Assembly: GCA_047621945.1 (NCBI GenBank)
Contig: JBLHMK010000021.1
Location: 1-27,148 of the forward strand
From: JAFMKE01 sp047621945
GTDB lineage: Bacteria; Bacteroidota; Bacteroidia; Chitinophagales; UBA8649
Direction of reading: 5' to 3'
DNA length: 27,148 bases
A program made the translations under genes and the position numbers. Under the pieces are notes generated by a model. The model saw only the letters and a program-made list of their open reading frames with translations. It did not search any database and was not told the DNA's origin. Shown here one piece after another: positions 17,301 to 24,644 of this stretch (position 1 is its first letter; each line of letters starts with the position of its first letter).

Positions 17301-17892
17301 GTTTATTCTCCATATCTGCACTCCAAGGGGTTCCTGTAAACTGAACAAGACCTTCGGTAAACCAATTGGGTAAATTTAAGAGTAGACTATTCTGAATAAC
17401 TTCTTGAAAACCACTCCCTTTTGACATTTTCCCAATATGGATTCGGGTGATTCCTTCTTTAATTTGACGATCTATATCGCTATGGTCCCCATTGAAATAC
17501 ACAAAGAGTTTGTTGTTTTTCAATTGTACGGTTCCACTAACGGACTCAACATCCTCTTTGATACCAATATTAGTTTGATGCATATCAGAAATGTCATTGT
17601 ATACAATCAAGTCCAATTTTTCTGGAAGCTTTACGTTCAATAGGTCGTTGACCTCTTGAAGACACTTTTCAGAAGAAAGAATAGCGTATTTTCCCATATC
17701 TTGTCCTCCTTGATAAAAGTAGATACGGAAATTATCGGTTTCATAAAACTGCCAATCGAAATCTTTGTATTGTACCCTATTCTTGCCGAATGAGATTTGA
17801 GATTGCTGGCTAAAAACCATTGAAACTCCAAAACATAGCAGAAATGCGATAACAAGAGGTTTAAATAATGGATATTTCGATGACAAACTCAT
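14377..17892 (-). CDS. Large outer-membrane protein: degenerate peptidase-MA-like domain, TolB-like propeller, C-terminal barrel
   Basis: A 1171-residue secreted protein of unknown function. Seen in order: a signal peptide (about 1-29, ending VFSQQ); a domain (about 40-200) resembling peptidase-MA gluzincins, with LPNWFTEGL at 174-182 matching their second zinc-ligand motif, but QIKEGITRIHIG (143-154) where HExxH would be expected, so catalysis is unlikely; a propeller-like region (about 300-560) with KLSPDGKYLAYT and similar blades; a Lys/Glu-rich coiled segment (about 660-700); and a C-terminal barrel (about 760-1171) with DLFEDHKLYGG, ending in GYDF, a typical outer-membrane C-terminal aromatic. 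Such proteins are often annotated as TolB-like, but that covers only the propeller. It stands alone between a MscS gene and a divergent hydrolase. Confidence 0.72.
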   Translation of the reverse strand: MSLSSKYPLFKPLVIAFLLCFGVSMVFSQQSQISFGKNRVQYKDFDWQFYETDNFRIYFYQGGQDMGKYAILSSEKCLQEVNDLLNVKLPEKLDLIVYNDISDMHQTNIGIKEDVESVSGTVQLKNNKLFVYFNGDHSDIDRQIKEGITRIHIGKMSKGSGFQEVIQNSLLLNLPNWFTEGLVQFTGTPWSADMENKLRDGILSGRFSNLSKLSPDEMDLVGHSIWHYLEDQFGKDAVGNLLYLTKVNRSVEDGILFVTGMYQDKFLEQWYYSNLEKFKKEKELYDQVEESNAVPLKKHKAFVKHQGKLSPDGKYLAYTINDIGRWKVFVYNFETKETKALINGGFRTTALETDLSNPMLAWEPKGKKLTVVYEKKDMFNLVHYVVEDDFKKEDKPEPMRKFQKVYDFSYAEDSRNLLLSAMQMSQIDIFKYYMPTNKVIKITNDFYDDLQPSFVKLEGRSGALFISNRPSDELVKGRLDTILPNNNFDVFFYDFNNPVQPFSQLSFTPLANEQYPQAFTDSTYTFLSDASGILAQYEGSLERTKVDDRMKYVYTIEEELGEIDSIVIDQGIDLQGALAKNQTLKAIKSQHVVPVYKMQGANKLYKHYNINIEELSVGKFDKAQIELVSINQKEVFVLNNIDYNYSGSEVNGTYMNKLIEKEEKKRLKKEATQSAKELEAVVEEKKEKVIVYQSKFDGWEQLSEAHKAAWLNKDANLPENSSDEYKFTRTRQYFLKFMTDNISVGLDNSLLVNNYQPFNPNDPNFSQPGLNPMLRFGITDLFEDHKLYGGIRMPLFGNLNPQVNGQALPFKIGIFENMEIFFSYENYKKRWDKSLTFYHKNLSEISPSLDTSPNANPFGVLNTKTNLLETKLTYPFNQLNSLRLKIGFRNDRFITKSTDQFTLNQANRSQNWVYNRVEFVHDHTLSVAKNIMYGFKVNVYYEFQKEFPTREDTILKQQVQVPIFNNSYLMLWGVDARHYQKVYKTIIWANRFAYSTSVGTKKMVYYLGGTEGMLFPNFNETTIVNTDNNYAYQSLAVNMHGFQQNIRNGNSFAVINSEIRIPVFSAFSKRELKSSLLENFQLIGFFDVGTAWEGVSPFGKGNIAQEIRQNSPENPTAVARLDVYKEPVVMGFGIGMRMELMGYFFRADLGWGYDTGKVNKPRFQVALGYDF

Positions 17893-17983
17893 TGTTTATT
17901 TAAAACGAAAATTACTGATAATAGTTTGTTTCCTCTAATTTAATTTTGTAAAATTTGAGGGCATAAAGTAAAAACGATAGATT

Positions 17984-18625
17984 ATGATTCATGTTGCCTC
18001 TTTCACTTTTAATCCATTTCAAGAAAACACCTATGTCCTCTATGATGAGACCAAAGAGTGCATCATTATTGACCCTGGCTGTTATTCAGATAATGAACGA
18101 AAACAGCTCAAAGCATTTATTCAAAAAAATGAATTGACTCCGGTGAGATTAATAAACACTCATTGTCATTTAGACCATATCTGCGGCAACGCTTTTGTAG
18201 CTAAGGAATATAATTTGGTGCTAGAAGCACATGAAGGGGAAAAGGTAGTGCTAGATGCATCTGTTGACCATGGGAGAATGTATGGTTTTGTATTTGAGCC
18301 GTCACCTAGCATTTCAAGCTACCTAAAAGAAGGAGAACAAATTACTTTTGGAAATAGTGAATTAGACATTTTGTACACCCCAGGTCATTCCCCAGCTAGT
18401 ATCACGTTTTACAGCAAAGAAGATGGACTTGCTATTGTTGGAGATGTTCTATTTTTCATGAGTATTGGTAGAAGCGATTTGCCAGGTGGAGATCATGAAA
18501 CCTTGCTTCGATCTATTCGTGAACAGCTATTTACTTTACCAGATGAAACCTTAGTTTACAACGGGCATGGTCAGAAAACTAGTATCGGATTCGAAAAGCA
18601 AAACAATCCATTTTTCCAGTATTAG
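17984..18625 (+). CDS. Metallo-beta-lactamase-fold hydrolase, glyoxalase-II-like
   Basis: A 213-residue cytoplasmic hydrolase with a complete two-metal site: THCHLDH gives His60, His62, Asp64 and His65, followed by His135 (TPGHS), Asp154 (VGDVLF) and His195 (NGHG). The order and spacing match the glyoxalase-II/YcbL group, which cleaves thioesters such as S-lactoylglutathione; the GSH-binding C-terminal helical domain of classic glyoxalase II is missing, as in YcbL, so the substrate is open. TAATTTTG at 17941-17948 is a possible -7 box, with a TTTG 12 bases further upstream, closer than usual. Its stop lies two bases from that of the opposing lgt. Confidence 0.88.
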   Translation: MIHVASFTFNPFQENTYVLYDETKECIIIDPGCYSDNERKQLKAFIQKNELTPVRLINTHCHLDHICGNAFVAKEYNLVLEAHEGEKVVLDASVDHGRMYGFVFEPSPSISSYLKEGEQITFGNSELDILYTPGHSPASITFYSKEDGLAIVGDVLFFMSIGRSDLPGGDHETLLRSIREQLFTLPDETLVYNGHGQKTSIGFEKQNNPFFQY

Positions 18626-18627
18626 AT

Positions 18628-19818
18628 TTAGCTAGTCTTGGGTTTGTTTTTCATCCAGAGATAACTCATTCCAGCAACACCAACGATTACCATACAAACC
18701 GATATAATTTGAGCTTGTGAAAGATTAAAGAATGATGGGAATCTATCCGTTACTCTAATCATTTCAATAGGAAAACGCTCGATACCACTTACTACAAATA
18801 AAATCATAAACATGAACCCAGGCATAAAAGTTACCTTCTTACGAACTGCCCACATGATGGCAAACAGTGCAATGAACATGATGATTTCATAAATTGCTGT
18901 TGGATAAACCCCAGGTGTTAATTCACCACAGTACTTTCCTGCACATCCTACTATTCGTTCGCCTTGGTTCAAAACATTATGAGCATAATTGTTGCTCCAA
19001 AAATAATCAGGCAACCAACTATGTGCTGGACTAGTATTTACAACACCCCAATCGCCATCACCACTAAAATGGCAACCCATTCTACCAAAAGCCATTGCTA
19101 AAATAAAACCAGGAGCAATAGAATCAAACAAGATAAAAGGCTTCAATTTTCGATACCAAGAGTAGATGGATACCCCTATTATTCCAAACGTTAGGCCTCC
19201 ATAAATAGTTAGACCACTAAGAAAATTCATAGGATTGCTAAACAACTCGATCAAAGTCATATCCGAATTTGGTTGAATAAGCTCAAAGACACTCGCTCCT
19301 AGCACTCCAAAAACTGCAGCAACAAAAACTAGCTCGCCTATCAAGTCTTCAGGTTTAACATTGACTTCTATAATCTTTGGCTCAGGTAAGGCTTCTTTGT
19401 TAATTTGATAATAGGTATAAGCGGCTACCATAGCGCCTAAAATAGCTCCATATATATGATAGCCTTGACCAGAGAACAAGTATGCAACAGTTTCTTGACC
19501 TTGCGTCAGTAAAGAGGAATCATGTATTAATGCTCCTACTATTTTCATACCAAGGAAGTAGCCCAAAAGAACAGGAAAAATAAAATCCTTCCAATTTGGC
19601 TTTGCTCCAATCACTTCCGTGCTTGGCATGTCATTAATCATTCCTAATTTGCCTCTTCGCTTTAGTTCTTTAGCCGCAACTATACCTGCAACCATAAAGC
19701 CCATAGCCACAAAAAAACCATAGGTATTTACTGGGATATCTGGAATAATCTTAGCACCAAAAATGGCATTTAAAAATTCAGGTATTGTAGCATAAGCTCT
19801 TAAGAGTATTAATTGCAT
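18628..19818 (-). CDS. lgt: Prolipoprotein diacylglyceryl transferase
   Basis: A 396-residue polytopic inner-membrane enzyme that moves diacylglyceryl from phosphatidylglycerol to the lipobox cysteine of prolipoproteins. Key segments: TIYGGL (204-209) where E. coli has HGGL, so the His is Tyr; the signature FGRMGCHFSGDGDWG (244-258) with its conserved Arg; PTAIYE (306-311); and SGIERFPIEMIR (344-355). It is about 100 residues longer than the E. coli enzyme, mainly through a long first loop (about 50-80) and the stretch 100-165. It starts 10 bases after mtaB and is probably co-transcribed. The window encodes at least two predicted lipoproteins that would be its substrates. Confidence 0.88.
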   Translation of the reverse strand: MQLILLRAYATIPEFLNAIFGAKIIPDIPVNTYGFFVAMGFMVAGIVAAKELKRRGKLGMINDMPSTEVIGAKPNWKDFIFPVLLGYFLGMKIVGALIHDSSLLTQGQETVAYLFSGQGYHIYGAILGAMVAAYTYYQINKEALPEPKIIEVNVKPEDLIGELVFVAAVFGVLGASVFELIQPNSDMTLIELFSNPMNFLSGLTIYGGLTFGIIGVSIYSWYRKLKPFILFDSIAPGFILAMAFGRMGCHFSGDGDWGVVNTSPAHSWLPDYFWSNNYAHNVLNQGERIVGCAGKYCGELTPGVYPTAIYEIIMFIALFAIMWAVRKKVTFMPGFMFMILFVVSGIERFPIEMIRVTDRFPSFFNLSQAQIISVCMVIVGVAGMSYLWMKNKPKTS

Positions 19819-19828
19819 TCTTGTGTTT

Positions 19829-21160
19829 TTAGCTTTGAACAGGAGTAAGGACTTCCCCTTTCATGATTCCAGATTTAGTTAACTCACCTAATTTAACTTG
19901 TTGTAAAGTGTTCACAAATTCTTCTTGATAAGGAACTCCAACTTTAATATAGTTTTTAGTAAACCCATACATTACACCTTCGTCGTTTTCTGCTTCAAAA
20001 AGAACTTCAGCTTGTGTGTTTTCAAATTTTCCATAAAACACTCTACGCTTCTTTTCCGATAATATTCTCAGCATTTTACTTCGCTCTCTTCTCTTCGCTA
20101 TAGGAACAATAGCTTCGATTTGTAAGGCTTTTGTGTTAGCTCTCTCACTGTATGTAAATACGTGCAAGTAGGATACGTCTAGTTCTTTTAGAAAGTTCAA
20201 AGTCTTTTCAAACTCTTCATCTGTTTCCCCTGGGAACCCAACAATAACATCAACACCAATACAACAATTGGGCATTATTTCTTTTATTCTAGCCACGCGA
20301 TTACGGTATAAATCCGTATCGTATTTTCTCCGCATCAATTTGAGTAAATTATCCGACCCACTTTGTAATGGAATATGAAAATGCGGAACAAACCTTTTTG
20401 ACTTTGCTACGAAATTGATAATACTAGTTCTTAGCAAATTAGGTTCTATGGATGAAATTCTAAACCGATCAATAGTCTCTATTTTATCCAATTCTTGAAC
20501 CAATTGAGCGAAGGTTTCTTTAGTCCGTTTCTTCCCATCTTCCGTTTTTCCAAAATCACCAATATTGACCCCAGTAAGGACAATTTCTTTCACTTTAGAT
20601 TTGGCCACTTTATTGACAAGAGTCAAGGTGTTCTCTATAGAGGAGCTTCTGCTTCTACCCCGTGCTAATGGGATGGTACAAAAACTACAAAAATAGTCAC
20701 ATCCATCTTGGATCTTCACAAAGCTCCTTGTTCTTTCCCCAAAAGAAAATGCCTCTGAGTAGAATCCGACTTCTTTGATTGCTCCTGCAATCACTTTCGT
20801 TTCATCGTTTTCTTCAATTTTCTCTAAATGTTCATGTAGACGAAACTTCTCATTAGCGCCTAGTACTAAATCTACTCCTTTGATTTGAGCGATCTCTTCA
20901 GGCTTCAATTGCGCATAACAACCTATAATCACTACTTTCGCATCTGGATTAGTTTTCTTGGCTTGCTTTACAATTTGCTTGCACTTCTTATCTGCATTTT
21001 CAGTTACTGAACAGGTATTAATAACATAATAATCAGCAGCACTTGAAAAATCGACTTTAGTATAACCATTGTCATTCAAGCTTCTGCTAATAGCAGAAGT
21101 TTCCGAGAAATTAAGCTTACAGCCCAAGGTGTAATATGCAACTTTTCTGTTATAGAACAT
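19829..21160 (-). CDS. mtaB: tRNA t6A37 methylthiotransferase (radical SAM)
   Basis: A 443-residue radical-SAM enzyme that adds a methylthio group to C2 of t6A at tRNA position 37, giving ms2t6A. The N-terminal MTTase domain holds three cluster cysteines (Cys14 in TLGCKLN, Cys50, Cys81); the radical-SAM motif is CDYFCSFC (Cys154, Cys158, Cys161); a TRAM-like domain ends the protein. TLGCKLNFSE favours MtaB over MiaB or RimO. The ATG at 21160 sits directly before conserved sequence. It is divergent from the small lipoprotein gene and 10 bases upstream of lgt. Confidence 0.9.
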   Translation of the reverse strand: MFYNRKVAYYTLGCKLNFSETSAISRSLNDNGYTKVDFSSAADYYVINTCSVTENADKKCKQIVKQAKKTNPDAKVVIIGCYAQLKPEEIAQIKGVDLVLGANEKFRLHEHLEKIEENDETKVIAGAIKEVGFYSEAFSFGERTRSFVKIQDGCDYFCSFCTIPLARGRSRSSSIENTLTLVNKVAKSKVKEIVLTGVNIGDFGKTEDGKKRTKETFAQLVQELDKIETIDRFRISSIEPNLLRTSIINFVAKSKRFVPHFHIPLQSGSDNLLKLMRRKYDTDLYRNRVARIKEIMPNCCIGVDVIVGFPGETDEEFEKTLNFLKELDVSYLHVFTYSERANTKALQIEAIVPIAKRRERSKMLRILSEKKRRVFYGKFENTQAEVLFEAENDEGVMYGFTKNYIKVGVPYQEEFVNTLQQVKLGELTKSGIMKGEVLTPVQS

Positions 21161-21210
21161 AAATCATGCATAAAATTAAGTTTTTTAGTTTAGTTTATAT
21201 CATCATAGGC

Positions 21211-21238
21211 TTGACAATTCATTTTTTTAGCTTAAATT
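21211..21238 (+). promoter_or_regulatory. Candidate promoter for the Cys-rich lipoprotein gene
   Basis: TTGACA (21211-21216) and TAAATT (21233-21238) are 16 bases apart; a TAGCTTAA (21228-21235) also partly resembles TAnnTTTG. The element lies within the longer possible reading frame, which supports the downstream ATG at 21256 as the real start. Confidence 0.35.
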
Positions 21239-21255
21239 CACAAAAAAAAAATCCT

Positions 21256-21816
21256 ATGAAAAAGTTAATTCCCGTATTTCTTTTGTTGTTTTTAGCAGTT
21301 TCTTGCGGAGACGATTGTAAAGACGAATACTGCCCAGCAGGCTATGTATGCGTAGATGGTGTTTGTGAAACCGCTGATGGGACATGTCCTACAGGTTATG
21401 AAGGAGATGATTGTGATGTTGCGTCTAACGAAAAATTTGCTGGCAGTTACAATACTACTTATACTGGAACTGGTGGTTTGTCCGCTTCAGCAGGCACTAC
21501 AGTTGCGACGATAACGAAAGTATCTGGAACGTCTAATAAAATTAGAATTGAAGTTGATTTAGATGTAGAAGGAAGTGTCTTAGGTCAAACTATACCTTTA
21601 GAGTTATCAATCTCTATTGAAGGTGAAACCGAAGGTGATTCTTATTCTATCTCATCAACTACTATACAAACCGTTGTAGATATTCAAGGAATTTCTCTTC
21701 CAATTGAATTGACTTTTTCTGTAGATGGAGATAAAATCGGTGAGGATGAATTAAATTCAACTTTATCAATGTCTGGTTTATTATCTGGAACAATTGAAAT
21801 GGTAGGAACAAAGTAA
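21256..21816 (+). CDS. Small lipoprotein with Cys-rich EGF-like segment and beta-rich domain
   Basis: A 186-residue predicted lipoprotein of unknown function. The signal peptide (MKKLIPVFLLLFLAVSC) ends in a lipobox at Cys17. A compact Cys-rich part follows (Cys21, 26, 32, 37, 44 and 53), with CPAGYVCVDGVC and CPTGYEGDDC resembling an EGF-like module, then a Thr/Ser/Gly-rich domain (about 58-186) with alternating polar and hydrophobic residues, probably beta-sheet. An ATG at 21166 would add 30 residues with a second hydrophobic stretch before the signal peptide; it is rejected because the lipoprotein signal starts at Met31 of that form and a promoter-like element lies between. It ends 20 bases before a strong bidirectional terminator. 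Confidence 0.75.
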   Translation: MKKLIPVFLLLFLAVSCGDDCKDEYCPAGYVCVDGVCETADGTCPTGYEGDDCDVASNEKFAGSYNTTYTGTGGLSASAGTTVATITKVSGTSNKIRIEVDLDVEGSVLGQTIPLELSISIEGETEGDSYSISSTTIQTVVDIQGISLPIELTFSVDGDKIGEDELNSTLSMSGLLSGTIEMVGTK

Positions 21817-21835
21817 TCTGTTCTTAAACTTATTG

Positions 21836-21873
21836 AAAAGGCCCGAATTCTTAAGAATTCGGGCCTTTTTTTT
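21836..21873. terminator. Bidirectional terminator shared by the lipoprotein and response-regulator genes
   Basis: AAAAGGCCCGAATTC and GAATTCGGGCCTTTT form a perfect 15-bp stem around TTAA, followed by more T on the plus strand and preceded by A on the other side. The plus-strand T run touches the stop codon of the minus-strand response-regulator gene (21872-21874), so both convergent genes end on the same hairpin. Confidence 0.9.
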
Positions 21874-22558
21874 ATGCCACATTGAGTTTAAAACCCACGC
21901 CCCGGATAGTTTGTATTTCTATACTATCATCTTTAGCTAAATATTTTCGTAGTCGTGAAATGAATACATCCAAACTTCTACCTAGGAAATAGTCATTTTT
22001 ACCCCAAAGCTTAATTAAGATATCTTCGCGTTTAACGGTTTCGTTTAAGTGGCTTGCTAACAAAGCCAACAGGTCCGATTCTTTTGCAGTTAACTCCAAG
22101 TTTTCCCCTTCACATTTAAGCAGCAGGTTAGTTGGTTCAAATTTATAAGATCCAAATTGATACGCTTTCTTTTGTTCGAGGTTCTCAACTTTCTTTCTCT
22201 TTAAGAATATTTTAATCTTAAAAAGTAACTCATCCATACTGAAGGGCTTGGTTAAGTAGTCATCTCCTCCAACTTTAAACCCTTTTAAACGATCTTCCTC
22301 TAGCGATTTTGCCGATAAAAACAGGATAGGCATCTCTTCGTTCTTTGAGCGAATTTCTTCTGCAATAGAAAATCCATCTAGTTTCGGCAACATGATATCC
22401 AAAATAGCTAAATCGAAATGATCTTCTTGAAAAGCATCAATTCCTTTTTGTCCATCATCACAATGAACGACTTGGTATCCAGCTTGCTCTAATTCATCTT
22501 TAGTTAAGAAGCTCAAAGCTTCATCATCTTCTACATATAATATCTTTACATCTCTCAT
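21872..22558 (-). CDS. OmpR-family response regulator (RprY-like)
   Basis: A 228-residue transcription regulator. The receiver domain (about 4-117) has the acidic pair DD at 11-12, the phosphorylated Asp54 (AILDIMLP), and Lys104 in LTKPF. The C-terminal winged helix (about 130-226) has LTAKESDLLALLASH and SRLRKYL, then IQTIRGVGFKL. It lies 27 bases downstream of the histidine kinase gene and is very likely its partner. The pair resembles RprX/RprY of Bacteroides, but targets and signal are unknown. It ends at a shared terminator. Confidence 0.92.
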   Translation of the reverse strand: MRDVKILYVEDDEALSFLTKDELEQAGYQVVHCDDGQKGIDAFQEDHFDLAILDIMLPKLDGFSIAEEIRSKNEEMPILFLSAKSLEEDRLKGFKVGGDDYLTKPFSMDELLFKIKIFLKRKKVENLEQKKAYQFGSYKFEPTNLLLKCEGENLELTAKESDLLALLASHLNETVKREDILIKLWGKNDYFLGRSLDVFISRLRKYLAKDDSIEIQTIRGVGFKLNVA

Positions 22559-22585
22559 AGCGCAATCTTTAAACTAAGGCAATAA

Positions 22586-23842
22586 TTAGAATTCAATTTC
22601 CATTCTTGTCCCTTTACCTACTTCACTTTCTATGCCAATTTTCCAACGATGATTTTCAATCACTTGTTTTACATAATACAATCCTAATCCAAAACCCTTT
22701 ACATTATGGACATTTCCCGTAGGTATTCTATAAAATTTATCGAAGATCAGTTTCTTGTATTTCTCCTCTATTCCGATGCCATTATCTTCTAGACTTAAGA
22801 CATATTTGCCATTCGACTTAGACAGGTCAATTTTCACTTCAGGTGTCTGTTCATTGTACTTTAAGGAATTGTCTAGTAAATTATAGATGATGTTTGTCAA
22901 GTGCACTTTATCTGCATCAATCATACAATCTTCATCTAGACCGGTGAAACTAACTTTCCCTCCTAGTTTCTCATAATTCAATTGCACACTTCGAATTGCA
23001 CTTTCAATCAAGCTTTTGAGTTCCAACTTTTCTTTGTTAAGTTCGAGGTCCTTACTTTGCAAGCTTGCTATTTGCAGCACTCGCTCTACTTGTCCATTTA
23101 AACGTTCTGCTTGTTCCTTTATAATTCGGGCGTAATTATTTAAACGTTGGTCTTCATGTACCAATTTATTCTTTAGCAAAGCTTCGGAAGATAATGCGAT
23201 AGACGAAATGGGTGTTTTAAACTCATGCGTCATATTATTTATAAAATCTGTTTGAAGTTCTGAAAGCCTTTTTTGCTGGAGTATCACGTAGATAGCGTAG
23301 CCAAAGAATACCACGGCTAAAAGTAAAATCAAACTAAAGACTAAGCCAAGCCTGAGGTTATTAATAACAAAATTAGATTTAGTGGGTAGATAGACTCCAA
23401 AATAATAGGTAAACTCATCATAGGTAGGCAGTTCTTTAGTCTGCTCCTTGCTTCCCCGATCTTCTACTTTGACATAGTTTCCATAAACCATTTCATCGTT
23501 TCCACAATCGTAAATAGCGTATTCAAAATCTAATTCAATTTGAAATTTATCGAATTCGTTGGTGAGGTAGTATTCAAGCGTATTTGCGTCAATGTTATCA
23601 TTGATATTAACTACGAAATAATCGCTGGATAGTTGATTAATAATGTCTTCATTTCCTAGGTTTCCGCCATTCGCATCGGCAAGGTTTTGTGCTACATTTT
23701 GCAGTGCCGTATGAATAGTCTCATTGAACTGACGTTCTTTGATATCGTAGGCCTTCCTTAACCAGAACACTTGTACACTTACAATACCAAGTATGGCAAT
23801 AACTCCTAAGAGCACAACTAAGCGAATTTGATTATTTTTCAC
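22586..23842 (-). CDS. Membrane sensor histidine kinase (RprX-like)
   Basis: A 418-residue inner-membrane kinase. Membrane segments at about 7-28 and 165-187 enclose a periplasmic sensor of some 135 residues with no domain I recognise. Then come the H box (MTHEFKTP, His206), the N box (YNLLDNSLKYN, about 320-330), and ATP-binding G boxes DNGIGI (353-358) and GFGLGL (383-388). There is no HAMP domain. The start is GTG, because an in-frame TAA lies two codons upstream and the first membrane helix follows at once. It is the first gene of the two-gene unit with the response regulator. Confidence 0.9.
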   Translation of the reverse strand: MKNNQIRLVVLLGVIAILGIVSVQVFWLRKAYDIKERQFNETIHTALQNVAQNLADANGGNLGNEDIINQLSSDYFVVNINDNIDANTLEYYLTNEFDKFQIELDFEYAIYDCGNDEMVYGNYVKVEDRGSKEQTKELPTYDEFTYYFGVYLPTKSNFVINNLRLGLVFSLILLLAVVFFGYAIYVILQQKRLSELQTDFINNMTHEFKTPISSIALSSEALLKNKLVHEDQRLNNYARIIKEQAERLNGQVERVLQIASLQSKDLELNKEKLELKSLIESAIRSVQLNYEKLGGKVSFTGLDEDCMIDADKVHLTNIIYNLLDNSLKYNEQTPEVKIDLSKSNGKYVLSLEDNGIGIEEKYKKLIFDKFYRIPTGNVHNVKGFGLGLYYVKQVIENHRWKIGIESEVGKGTRMEIEF

Positions 23843-23986
23843 CGCTTAAAAATATTACATTTCAGCTAAGGAATTGCTTTTTTAAGAAATATTAGGAAAG
23901 GAATAACAATTAGGTATTTAGATTATATACCGAATAAATTGCAATTTGTAAGGTGAAGGCTTCTTCTATTCTAATCTTAAATCAAT

Positions 23987-24002
23987 GTATATTTCAATAT
24001 AC
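23987..24002. repeat. Perfect short palindrome
   Basis: GTATATT and AATATAC flank a two-base centre in the noncoding region upstream of the kinase gene. It could be a binding site or a chance A/T palindrome. Confidence 0.3.
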
Positions 24003-24019
24003 TCTCCTTTCATTTTTTC

Positions 24020-24131
24020 CCTGCCTACCGATCAGGCATGCTTTTAGAAAACTAAGCGAAGCGATCTCTTGAAAACCTTTGAAAATTATTGCGCTGAAAA
24101 GAACGAAACAACCTGACTGCCAGCAGGCAGG
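24020..24131. repeat. Palindrome-flanked intergenic element (REP/MITE-like candidate)
   Basis: The 466 bases between the kinase start and the zinc-finger gene (23843-24308) hold no convincing gene. Within them, CCTGCCT (24020-24026) and AGGCAGG (24125-24131) are exact inverted ends of a 112-base segment, and each end is itself a small palindrome (TGCCT..AGGCA; CTGCC..GGCAG). Inside, GCGAAGCGATCTC (24056-24068) resembles intergenic repeats I recall from other Bacteroidota genomes. There is no transposase. It looks like a decayed non-autonomous or REP-type element; repeat copy number cannot be seen from one window. Confidence 0.45.
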
Positions 24132-24185
24132 AATAATCAAGGCTATCAATCAAATTTGATCCCTAACTACATTATACCAGAGTGC

Positions 24186-24224
24186 GGCCGAGTGATCTTC
24201 ATACAAGTATGAAGCTTCTCGGTC
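24186..24224. repeat. Long hairpin downstream of the zinc-finger gene
   Basis: CTTCATAC-AA-GTATGAAG is a perfect 8-bp stem with a two-base loop, extended beyond a small internal loop by GGCCGAG/CTCGGTC. No T run follows on either strand, so it is not a textbook terminator; it could be an mRNA 3' stabiliser for the zinc-finger gene, or part of the repeat cluster. Confidence 0.5.
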
Positions 24225-24308
24225 TTACTAAGGTCTAATTATGTTCTTCTAAAAATTTACTTGAATGCCAATTCTTTATGTACTCCCACCCTAAGTAGGA
24301 ATAGAAAT

Positions 24309-24644
24309 CTATCGAGCGCATTTCATACATCTTCTGCTTTCGGGCATGAAGATTAATCGATCGAAAGGAATAGCTTCTTTGCACTGTTGGCAACGACCGA
24401 AATCGGCCTGAGATATATTATCTAAGGCCTCATTCAATCTGATTCTTTTACTTTTTGATTGGCGCAAAGTTTCCTCTGCTACACTTTTGTTATTGATGGC
24501 GTCCATTCGGCTTATTCGGCCAAGGGAGTTTTCAGGAGAAATTGGTTTAGTATCTTCTTCGAGCATAGCTATGTCCTCTTGAAGTTGCGTCAATTGCTCC
24601 CTTATCTTGTCAGCCAGTAAAGCGCGTTGACTAATACTTAGCAT
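24309..24644 (-). CDS. TraR/DksA-type C4 zinc-finger protein
   Basis: A 111-residue protein. An N-terminal helical part (about 5-75) is followed by a C4 zinc finger: Cys85-x2-Cys88, 17 residues, Cys106-x2-Cys109, the DksA/TraR spacing. SLGRISRMDAI (40-50) is typical of the short family members; these can bind the secondary channel of RNA polymerase, but whether this one does is unknown. The same frame stays open upstream to about 24935, but that part is the Gly/Ser/Arg-rich helicase tail read out of frame, so the ATG at 24644 is used. The start overlaps the end of the helicase gene by 14 bases, implying coupled translation. Confidence 0.87.
   Translation of the reverse strand: MLSISQRALLADKIREQLTQLQEDIAMLEEDTKPISPENSLGRISRMDAINNKSVAEETLRQSKSKRIRLNEALDNISQADFGRCQQCKEAIPFDRLIFMPESRRCMKCAR

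Noticed and set aside
21166..21255. 30-residue N-terminal extension of the small lipoprotein
   Set aside because: The lipoprotein signal begins at the ATG at 21256, and a promoter-like element lies within the extension.
23843..24308. tRNA, CRISPR or small gene in the largest intergenic stretch
   Set aside because: There is no cloverleaf and no regularly spaced direct repeats, and all frames are broken by stops; only palindromes are seen.
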